A stretch of DNA of 64,000 bases from Moellerella wisconsensis ATCC 35017 (GTDB taxonomy: Bacteria > Pseudomonadota > Gammaproteobacteria > Enterobacterales > Enterobacteriaceae): NCBI RefSeq assembly GCF_001294465.1, contig NZ_LGAA01000019.1, positions 1-64,000 on the forward strand. The letters are read 5' to 3'. Each line of letters begins with the position of its first letter. Within the stretch, counting starts at the first letter, position 1. The translations under genes and the position numbers were made by a program. The notes below the pieces were generated by a model. That model worked only from the letters and a program-made list of their open reading frames with translations. It had not been told where the DNA came from and did no database searches. Below, piece after piece: positions 58,069-64,000 of this stretch.

Positions 58069-58231
58069 TTTGTTTATCCTTTAAATAATAAATATGGTTA
58101 CTACTATAAAGCGCTTTATTTTCATATAAATAGTTATTTATTAAAACAAATAATCATTGCTCTACACTGAGGTATGATTCATAAACAGAGTGAGAAATTA
58201 ATATTTACTATTTTTGAGAAATTTTCCCTAG

Positions 58232-58248
58232 TGTTTAGACGATATTTA
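58232..58248 (+). promoter_or_regulatory. PhoP box upstream of slyB
   Basis: TGTTTA-N5-TATTTA matches the PhoP direct repeat (TGTTTA-N5-TGTTTA) with one mismatch. It lies 120 bp upstream of slyB, which is PhoP-regulated in E. coli and Salmonella. Confidence 0.55.
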
Positions 58249-58367
58249 GATCACAATCAATATTTTAGAAATCACTTATTTCTTTAATAGCGCATGATAA
58301 GGCCATACTGAATATGATTATTTACGCGCTGCGATAACCTAATCAGTAAAGTCTAATAGGAGTTTTT

Positions 58368-58835
58368 ATGCTTAAGCAAGTTCTCATTGGTGTGGTTGCT
58401 GTGACATCGCTCGCAGGTTGTGTGAATACCAGCACACTTTCAGGTGATACATACTCTGCTGGCCAAGCCAAACAAGTACAAACTGTCACTTATGGTACCG
58501 TTCTTAATGTCCGTCCGGTAAATATCCAAGCCGGTGGTGATGAAAATATCTTAGGAGCTATCGGAGGCGCCGTACTTGGTGGCCTGCTAGGTAATACCAT
58601 CGGCGGTGGCACAGGGAACACATTGGCAACTGCGGCGGGAGCAATAGCCGGAGGGGTCGCTGGTCAAAATATCGAAGGTGCAGTCAATAAAACCAAAGGC
58701 GTTCAGTTAGAAATTCGTCTAGACAGCGGTAAAAATATCGTTGTGGTACAAAAAGAAGATCCAAGTACCTTTACTGTTGGCCAACGCGTATTAATTGCTA
58801 ACAGCGGTGGTTCAGTGACTGTTTCTCCTCGCTAA
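58368..58835 (+). CDS. slyB: Outer membrane lipoprotein SlyB
   Basis: 155 residues (E. coli 155). Lipobox SLAGC at the end of the signal sequence (cysteine about 18). A central glycine-rich zipper (GAIGGAVLGGLLGNTIGGGT, GAIAGGVAGQ) spans the membrane face, and the C-terminal domain reads VQLEIRLDSGKNIVVVQ. It stabilises outer membrane proteins under envelope stress. AGGAG lies before the ATG. Divergent from anmK with slyA further on, as in E. coli. Confidence 0.96.
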   Translation: MLKQVLIGVVAVTSLAGCVNTSTLSGDTYSAGQAKQVQTVTYGTVLNVRPVNIQAGGDENILGAIGGAVLGGLLGNTIGGGTGNTLATAAGAIAGGVAGQNIEGAVNKTKGVQLEIRLDSGKNIVVVQKEDPSTFTVGQRVLIANSGGSVTVSPR

Positions 58836-58851
58836 TCCTCCCTTGCTATCA

Positions 58852-58880
58852 CTCACCTGCATCCACTGCAGGTGAGTTTA
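58852..58880 (+). terminator. Terminator of slyB
   Basis: CTCACCTGCA and TGCAGGTGAG form a perfect 10-bp stem with loop TCCAC, followed by TTTATATTT. Confidence 0.8.
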
Positions 58881-59537
58881 TATTTAATTATTTCTTATTA
58901 GCAGTTTACTGAACTAAATCTCGCTGTTCCAAGCCATAATCCTTTTAGATCCACTCGAATAACATTTAATTTTTTTTGATTCTTTGCACTTCATTTCTGA
59001 TTGGTTTAATTATCCTCCGCCATACTGAATAGCGTTTAATTATAAAAATAGAATTATTCTATATGCAATATTAAGTTTATTAATTAATAATTTTTTAAAC
59101 TATTTATGATCAAGATACTTTAGATGTGACCTTGATCATACTTTTCTATAGGAGCTTAGTATGATTTTAATATAGCTATAGTATTAATTATTATTATGTA
59201 TTGTAGATGCTTATTTAATATATCATAAATCAATGAACCCAAAGCAATCCTATTTTTATTGTGTATATATTTATTTAGAGGTTATTTAATTATATGATTA
59301 AAAATTGGTACTGGAAGAAACTATTTTATTCGTGTCAATATAGAGTAATGCCTTGTTTTGCTTCATTAATTACCAACAATCAAAGCATATACATAATAAA
59401 TCATCGTATGATAGTTCCCATAATCATACATTATGCATACACAATGATTGTTTATAATTTTCTATGCTGCTACTAATATACATTAAATATAATAAATGAA
59501 TGATTTAATATGCATATTATTATTAAAAAAATAAAAA
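58881..59537. other. AT-rich spacer between slyB and slyA
   Basis: About 660 bp. An 8-bp inverted repeat (TGATCAAG/CTTGATCA, 59107-59138) that also contains TGTGA-N6-TCATA is the only structured site. A 60-codon frame at 59294 has a poorly spaced GAGG and no recognisable protein pattern, so it is not called. Confidence 0.5.
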
Positions 59538-59969
59538 CTATCTACTTTGCAAATGAAGAATATTCTTTTCCAATTTTAATATTAGTGATGATAACGTGAA
59601 TAATTCTGCTTCTGTGATCCCTCCCAAAATTTCATCTCGAGTTGAGCTAATCACATCATCGACTTGTTTTATGAATGGTATTGATTCATCAGTTAGTTTT
59701 ATTCTTTTAGCTCGTCGATCATTCGCACAGGTATGACGCGTGATAAGTTTCTTTTCCTCAAGTTGATCAAGCGTTCTTACCAATGAAGGTTGTTCGATTC
59801 CTATCGCTTTAGCCAACTGAATCTGAGATTGATCGGGCGGTAATTGACTAATATTATGCAATGTCACCCAATGAGTCTGTGTCAGTTTCAATGGTTTTAA
59901 TCGATAGTCTATCAGAGCCCTCCATACACGTACCAAACGAGCTAGATCAGTTCCTATTTTCGATTCCAA
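59538..59969 (-). CDS. slyA: MarR-family transcriptional regulator SlyA
   Basis: 143 residues (E. coli 144). Winged helix of the MarR family: SDLARLVR-type start ([13 protein letters not shown]), [20 protein letters not shown], and the wing [14 protein letters not shown]. It displaces H-NS and responds to small aromatic acids. The start codon is TTG, with GGAGG five bases upstream; E. coli slyA also uses a non-ATG start as I recall. It lies next to slyB in the usual order. Confidence 0.95.
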   Translation of the reverse strand: MESKIGTDLARLVRVWRALIDYRLKPLKLTQTHWVTLHNISQLPPDQSQIQLAKAIGIEQPSLVRTLDQLEEKKLITRHTCANDRRAKRIKLTDESIPFIKQVDDVISSTRDEILGGITEAELFTLSSLILKLEKNILHLQSR

Positions 59970-60441
59970 TTTTCCCTCCTTAAAATAGAATATCTCAGCC
60001 GTTAAAAATTACATCAACAAAAAATTATTTCACAGAACATATAAACATTTATAGTTATATTTACGAACAAAAAATATAAAAATACCTCGTTATAATAACT
60101 ATCACACTGATACATTGTGACCTAACAACAATAATCTGATTTCAATTAATATTATTTAATCAAATCCATTTTTTTATCTATAGGTAATAGTCACGCAGAT
60201 AGACAGTGCAATAAGAATATCCTTACTCTAAATTCTAATCTATTTATTTTTACATTAATATTATGTTTAATTTACATAAAGTGAATAACATTAAATAAAA
60301 CACATTTAAAAACAAAGTAGTATAGTTAGTCTTAAAAGCATTTATCTGATTTTGTGAACTTCACTTTATTATACTTATTTTGAATAAATTACAAATAGAG
60401 TCAATTATTGCTCTAATTAAATATAATTAATATGCTATTTA
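59970..60441. other. Gene-free spacer upstream of slyA
   Basis: About 470 bp, AT-rich, with the slyA promoter expected. No palindrome of the SlyA type, sRNA or ORF was recognised. Confidence 0.5.
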
Positions 60442-60681
60442 TTAAAATAAACTTTGTTGCTGTGTATCATTATTTTGTTCTACTATTTGTTGACGTGTAA
60501 AGCGTATAAATCGCTGACGACAAAGACGTAACAGATTTCTTTTCTGACTATCTGAATAATTAATCCAATTAAAACGCTCATCTCGGGTACGATAACAGCC
60601 TCGACAGTAACCTTGCTCATTAGTTTGACAAATACCCCGGCAAGGACTTTGAAGCTCAAAAAACTCAAGTTGCTCCGCCAT
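60442..60681 (-). CDS. ydhL: YdhL family small cysteine-rich protein (DUF1289)
   Basis: 79 residues (E. coli YdhL 79). It has the DUF1289 pattern SPCRGICQTNEQGYCRGCYRT, a likely metal- or Fe-S-binding set of four cysteines, then a tryptophan (FNWINYSD) and a basic tail. Function unknown. It is divergent from gloA, as in E. coli where ydhL lies near nemRA-gloA; nemR and nemA are missing here. Confidence 0.9.
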   Translation of the reverse strand: MAEQLEFFELQSPCRGICQTNEQGYCRGCYRTRDERFNWINYSDSQKRNLLRLCRQRFIRFTRQQIVEQNNDTQQQSLF

Positions 60682-60847
60682 TGTTATCCCCTAAAATAAA
60701 ATCACATTTATCATGTTATTAATTATAGCTCTTTCACTTATACCCTTAAAATATCAGGCAGATCAATTGTATTATCATGTGCATACGCGTTATATTAGGT
60801 GCTAAATCGATTTTTGATTCAAATAGTCAACATAAGAGAGGGTTATT

Positions 60848-61255
60848 ATGCGCTTACTTCATACCATGCTACGCGTTGGTGATATGCAACGTTCGATTGA
60901 TTTCTATACTAAAGTATTAGGAATGCGTCTTTTGCGTACTAGCGAAAATACCGAATATAAATATTCTCTAGCGTTTGTAGGCTACAGTGATGAAAGCGAA
61001 GGTGCTGTCATTGAGTTAACCTACAATTGGGGTGTTGACAGCTATGACATGGGTAATGCTTATGGTCATATCGCTCTTGGTGTTGATGATGTCGCCCAAA
61101 CATGCGCCGATATCAAAAAAGCTGGCGGTACGGTAACCCGTGAAGCAGGTCCAGTAAAAGGGGGTTCAACCATTATTGCTTTTGTTGAAGATCCCGATGG
61201 CTATAAAATTGAGCTCATCGAAAATAAAAGTGCTAGTCACGGCCTCGGCAACTAA
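60848..61255 (+). CDS. gloA: Lactoylglutathione lyase (glyoxalase I)
   Basis: 135 residues (E. coli 135). Metal ligands H5 ([10 protein letters not shown]), E ([10 protein letters not shown]), H (YGHIALGV) and E (YKIELIENK) are all visible. It converts the methylglyoxal-glutathione adduct to lactoylglutathione, using nickel in E. coli. GAGAGGG precedes the ATG. It is followed by rnt, with a hairpin between them (GAAAAATC/GATTTTTC near 61334-61359). Confidence 0.97.
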   Translation: MRLLHTMLRVGDMQRSIDFYTKVLGMRLLRTSENTEYKYSLAFVGYSDESEGAVIELTYNWGVDSYDMGNAYGHIALGVDDVAQTCADIKKAGGTVTREAGPVKGGSTIIAFVEDPDGYKIELIENKSASHGLGN

Positions 61256-61446
61256 TATTACGCCTAGATTTATAGGCACGCATTCTAAGTTCGGATCCTA
61301 ACTACTCCATCCGCTAAGAGTGCTTAACTCTTGGAAAAATCGCTATGCTGTGATTTTTCTGAGGGTTCTTCAATATTCATCCCTGCAAAATTATGCTGAT
61401 TTTGGCATAATATGAATTAACCTCAAAAACTGTAAATGAAATTCTA

Positions 61447-62097
61447 ATGTCTGAAAAGTCTGATAAAAATAATTTAAACGCTCTGGTTAATAGATTCAGA
61501 GGATATTATCCTGTGGTCATTGATGTGGAAACGGGCGGGTTTAATGCCAAAACAGATGCATTACTCGAAATAGCAGCAATTACCTTAAAAATGGATCACG
61601 ATGGCTGGCTGAAAACAGACGAGACCTTACATTTTCATGTTAATCCCTTCGAAGGTGCTATCCTTGAACCTGCTGCACTGGCCTTTACAGGTATCGACCC
61701 CAACAATCCATTACGCGGTGCAGTCAGTGAATATGACGCACTGCATGCTATTTTTAAAATGGTTCGTAAGGGTATGAAAAACGCTAATTGCCACCGGGCA
61801 ATTATAGTTGCTCATAATGCGACGTTCGATCATAGTTTTGTTATTAATGCGGCAGAACGCGCGGGATTAAAACGTAATCCATTTCACCCTTTCGCAACCT
61901 TTGATACTGCCGCATTAAGTGGCTTGGTATTTGGTCAAACTATTTTAGCCAAAGCCTGTTTGACTGCGGGCATACCTTTTGATGCTAAACAAGCTCATGG
62001 TGCGCTTTATGACACTGATCGCACTGCCCTACTGTTTTGTGAAATAGTTAATAAATGGAAAAAATTAGGTGGCTGGCCGTTAGCTATTACTGAATAA
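61447..62097 (+). CDS. rnt: Ribonuclease T
   Basis: 216 residues (E. coli 215). DEDD exonuclease residues in [26 protein letters not shown] and [14 protein letters not shown]. It trims 3' ends of tRNA and other stable RNAs as a homodimer. It follows gloA on the same strand, as in E. coli, and converges on grxD with a shared terminator. Confidence 0.97.
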   Translation: MSEKSDKNNLNALVNRFRGYYPVVIDVETGGFNAKTDALLEIAAITLKMDHDGWLKTDETLHFHVNPFEGAILEPAALAFTGIDPNNPLRGAVSEYDALHAIFKMVRKGMKNANCHRAIIVAHNATFDHSFVINAAERAGLKRNPFHPFATFDTAALSGLVFGQTILAKACLTAGIPFDAKQAHGALYDTDRTALLFCEIVNKWKKLGGWPLAITE

Positions 62098-62115
62098 TCA
62101 ACGAGTAATTAATCC

Positions 62116-62161
62116 ATAAAAAAACCGCAGAGAACATAACATTCTCCTGCGGTTTTTTATA
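62116..62161. terminator. Bidirectional terminator between rnt and grxD
   Basis: AAAAAACCGCAG pairs with CTGCGGTTTTTT around a 21-nt loop, with A- and T-runs on both sides. It serves both convergent genes. Confidence 0.92.
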
Positions 62162-62181
62162 CTAGCGAAATAGCTTAATAA

Positions 62182-62529
62182 TTACTCAGCTTTTGTTTCA
62201 TCAGCTGAACGATATTTATCCGCAGTTTCTTTAATCAACTTAGGCAATTCGCCGCGCTGATACATTTCCATAATAATGTCACATCCGCCGACTAATTCAC
62301 CATCGATCCATAATTGAGGAAATGTTGGCCAGTTAGCATATTTAGGTAACTCGGCACGAATATCTGGATTCTGTAAAATATCCACATAAGCGAAACGCTC
62401 GCCACATGCAGAGAGTGCTTGTACAGCCTGCGCGGAAAAACCACAGTTTGGAAGTTTTGGAGAGCCTTTCATATATAATAGAATTGGGTTTTCTTTGATT
62501 TGGCGCTCAATTTTTTCAATAGTTGTCAT
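62182..62529 (-). CDS. grxD: Monothiol glutaredoxin GrxD
   Basis: 115 residues (E. coli 115). The active site CGFS (LPNCGFSAQ), ILYMKGSP, and WPTFPQLWIDGELVGGCDII are diagnostic. It binds a [2Fe-2S] cluster with glutathione and supplies iron-sulfur proteins. It is opposite to rnt and upstream of sodB in opposite orientation, as in E. coli. Its promoter must lie in 62530-62750, where a dyad operator candidate is found. Confidence 0.97.
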   Translation of the reverse strand: MTTIEKIERQIKENPILLYMKGSPKLPNCGFSAQAVQALSACGERFAYVDILQNPDIRAELPKYANWPTFPQLWIDGELVGGCDIIMEMYQRGELPKLIKETADKYRSADETKAE

Positions 62530-63129
62530 TCTTACTTCCTTAAAACTAATATGTGCTGGTCTGTCAGCCCAATATTGCTGTAATAAACAATATTAAACAA
62601 TTGTAGATAAAACAATTGCAGCTGAATTAAAAAGTTCAATACCTGAACATTGTATGTGTCTTTGTCTATACCGATACCAAACCGACCACATCAGATCCAG
62701 TATCTGTATACCTAATCGGTATACTTATAATAGTAAAACACACATTTTGGGCGGTGCCGTTTCAATGCAGGCTGCCTACTCCATGTAATCAAACACACTA
62801 CCTAGAATATGCATTTTGTTTACAATAATACATTACTATAACATTACCGGTTTAAAAAAGGGATCATTATCCCTGCATGGTGTCTATTATTAACCCGTCT
62901 GATGACTAATCTCAAGATGAATTAAAATGAACTTATAAATAATATATAAATATTTTGTATTATAAGACACTGTGATTTTTATCTAATGTTGTTAATATGA
63001 TAAGTAAAATAGAGGCAGTTGATCTTAACGATGCTGTCCTTAGAAATAGAAGCACCCTTTTGGCTCAATTATCGAGCAAAACCCAAAGTAGCAAACTATG
63101 AAATACAATAGTTTAACAAGGAGTATGCA
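62530..63129. other. Intergenic control region between grxD and sodB
   Basis: 600 bp with no ORF above a few codons. Contains the dyad operator candidate with a TATAAT box (62706-62731), a small hairpin AGGGAT/ATCCCT (near 62865-62880), and the sodB leader at its right end. The sodB promoter is presumably the AT-rich block near 62940-63000. Confidence 0.6.
62706..62724. promoter_or_regulatory. Dyad operator candidate next to a TATAAT box
   Basis: GTATACC-TAATC-GGTATAC is a perfect 7-bp dyad, one base before TATAAT (62726-62731, plus strand). TATACCGAT recurs at 62667-62675, matching the minus strand of one arm. The bound regulator is unknown. Confidence 0.5.
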
Positions 63130-63708
63130 ATGTCATTTGAATTACCCGCTCTACCTTACGCAAAAAATGCGCTCGAACCACACATCTCTGCTGAGACTCT
63201 TGAGTATCACTACGGTAAACACCACAATACATACGTTGTAAACCTGAATAATCTGATCAAAGGCACTGAATTTGAAGATAAATCTTTAGAGCAGATTATC
63301 AAATCTTCTGAAGGTGGCGTATTCAATAACGCGGCTCAAGTTTGGAATCACACATTTTACTGGCACTGCTTAGCTCCAAATGCAGGTGGCGAACCTACAG
63401 GTAAAGTCGCAGAAGCTATTAACCAAGCATTTGGTTCTTTTGCTGAATTCAAACAGCAATTTACTGATTCTGCGGTTAAAAACTTTGGTGCCGGTTGGAC
63501 TTGGTTAGTAAAAAAAGCCGATGGCAGCCTAGCTATTGTTAATACGTCAAATGCAGCCACTCCAATCTCAGGTGAAGATAAACCTCTTCTGACCGTTGAT
63601 GTTTGGGAACACGCGTATTACATCGATTACCGTAATGCTCGTCCTCAATACATGGACAACTTCTGGGCATTGGTTAACTGGAAGTTTGTTGAAGAAAATC
63701 TGGCTTAA
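63130..63708 (+). CDS. sodB: Superoxide dismutase [Fe]
   Basis: 192 residues (E. coli 193). Metal ligands H27 (EYHYGKHHNTY), H74-equivalent (NHTFYWHC), and the D-H pair in VDVWEHAYYIDY; residues around WHCLAPNAGG favour the iron form. It dismutates superoxide in the cytoplasm. AAGGAG lies before the ATG. GCAATGTC across the start codon is complementary to the RyhB core, so post-transcriptional repression in low iron is likely; FnrS may also act here. Confidence 0.97.
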   Translation: MSFELPALPYAKNALEPHISAETLEYHYGKHHNTYVVNLNNLIKGTEFEDKSLEQIIKSSEGGVFNNAAQVWNHTFYWHCLAPNAGGEPTGKVAEAINQAFGSFAEFKQQFTDSAVKNFGAGWTWLVKKADGSLAIVNTSNAATPISGEDKPLLTVDVWEHAYYIDYRNARPQYMDNFWALVNWKFVEENLA

Positions 63709-63752
63709 TGATTAATAAAGTAAGAGCAGAGATAGCTTTTGACTCTTACTGA

Positions 63753-63788
63753 TAGATTAAGGGCGAGACATTCATCCCGCCCTTAATC
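63753..63788. terminator. Hairpin after sodB
   Basis: AGATTAAGGGCG and CGCCCTTAATCT form a stem of 12 bp around AGACATTCATCC-type loop bases, 45 bp after the sodB stop. T-runs are weak; probably a shared end for sodB and the converging ynhF-like gene. Confidence 0.75.
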
Positions 63789-63825
63789 TAATGATTTCAA
63801 TTGTTGCTTTTAGCAGCCAGAACAA

Positions 63826-63909
63826 TTAAAAAATATGTGCTACAAATGCAATAATCATCACTAATGCACCTAATGCGGTGCAGAGTCCGAATTTAAGATC
63901 TGTATCCAT
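63826..63909 (-). CDS. ynhF: YnhF-like small membrane protein (27 residues)
   Basis: A 27-codon ORF reading MDTDLKFGLCTALGALVMII and ending AHIF. E. coli YnhF (29 residues) begins MSTDLKFSL and has one helix, so TDLKF and the size agree. AGGAG lies eight bases before the ATG. In E. coli ynhF is found a little downstream of sodB near purR, so the position fits. It is an inner membrane peptide of unknown role, induced by heat in E. coli. Too short for normal gene calling. Confidence 0.85.
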   Translation of the reverse strand: MDTDLKFGLCTALGALVMIIAFVAHIF

Positions 63910-64000
63910 GATATTTGCTCCTATTGATATTCCAATAACGTTATATGCTGATGCTATAATATTTAACTATGCTAGCTGATGCTTATAAAGCTCCATCAAA
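63910..64000. other. End of window, upstream of the ynhF-like gene
   Basis: About 90 bp, AT-rich, containing the promoter side of the small gene. No further gene starts here. Confidence 0.5.

Noticed and set aside
59294-59476. 60-codon frame between slyB and slyA
   Set aside because: The GAGG before it is spaced too far, and the composition (Ile/Tyr/Cys-rich) looks like translated AT-rich spacer.
1-64000. tRNA or rRNA genes, CRISPR arrays, complete insertion sequences or prophages
   Set aside because: None was recognised on either strand; the only mobile-element trace is the integrase remnant at 23520-23660.

Overview
The window is a chromosomal segment of an AT-rich member of the order Enterobacterales. 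The housekeeping genes follow familiar enterobacterial order: ttcA-zntB, mppA-tpx-tyrR, ycjF-ycjX-pspDCBA/pspF, sapABCDF-fabI, and gstA/pdxY-tyrS-pdxH-anmK-slyB/slyA-ydhL/gloA-rnt/grxD/sodB. The tryptophanase and its leader peptide closely resemble the Proteus versions as I remember them. A MrpJ-like regulator sits at the head of a fimbrial operon. Together these suggest Morganellaceae or a near relative such as Budviciaceae; I cannot fix the genus.

Layout. 1-10 kb: a cut-off LacI-family regulator, the tryptophanase operon tnaC-tnaA-tnaB, an SDR dehydrogenase, the molybdo-oxidoreductase YdeP and a Ves/HutD protein. 10-14 kb: a MocR regulator divergent from a cyanide-insensitive bd-type oxidase (cioA-cioB-DUF2474), then a siderophore-interacting reductase behind a Fur box. 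14-24 kb: endA with an extra C-terminal domain, yjjPB, two UspF-like proteins flanking a small channel-like membrane protein, an orphan HicB-like protein, yagU, an 8-bp microsatellite, and an integrase remnant beside ttcA. 24-44 kb: conserved core (zntB, an Ail/Lom-like protein, mppA, tpx, tyrR, the psp regulon, sap transporter, fabI). 44-52 kb: a chaperone-usher fimbrial operon of lower GC. 52-64 kb: conserved core ending at sodB and a 27-residue ynhF-like gene.

Three genes below normal ORF size limits were recovered by reading the sequence: the TnaC leader peptide (3952-4056), the DUF2474 oxidase subunit (start corrected to 12811) and a YnhF-like peptide (63826-63909). Two small RNAs were also found. 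FnrS lies on the minus strand at about 24832-24958, with an FNR box about 41.5 bp upstream. RyhB lies on the minus strand at about 37862-37956, with a Fur box over its promoter. RyhB's likely target sodB lies in the same window with an 8-nt match across its start codon.

The genes work together around respiration and iron/oxygen adaptation (cioAB, fnrS, ryhB, sodB, the Fur-controlled reductase, tpx, grxD), envelope stress (psp, sap, slyB) and tryptophan/indole metabolism. The main accessory parts are the fimbrial operon, the usp/channel cluster, the HicB orphan and the degraded integrase at ttcA. I found no clearly new multi-gene system. The best unexplained signals are the direct repeats between the MocR gene and cioA, the octanucleotide microsatellite, the structured inverted repeat after the HicB gene, the operator-like dyad next to a TATAAT box between grxD and sodB, and the channel-like protein between two Usp genes.
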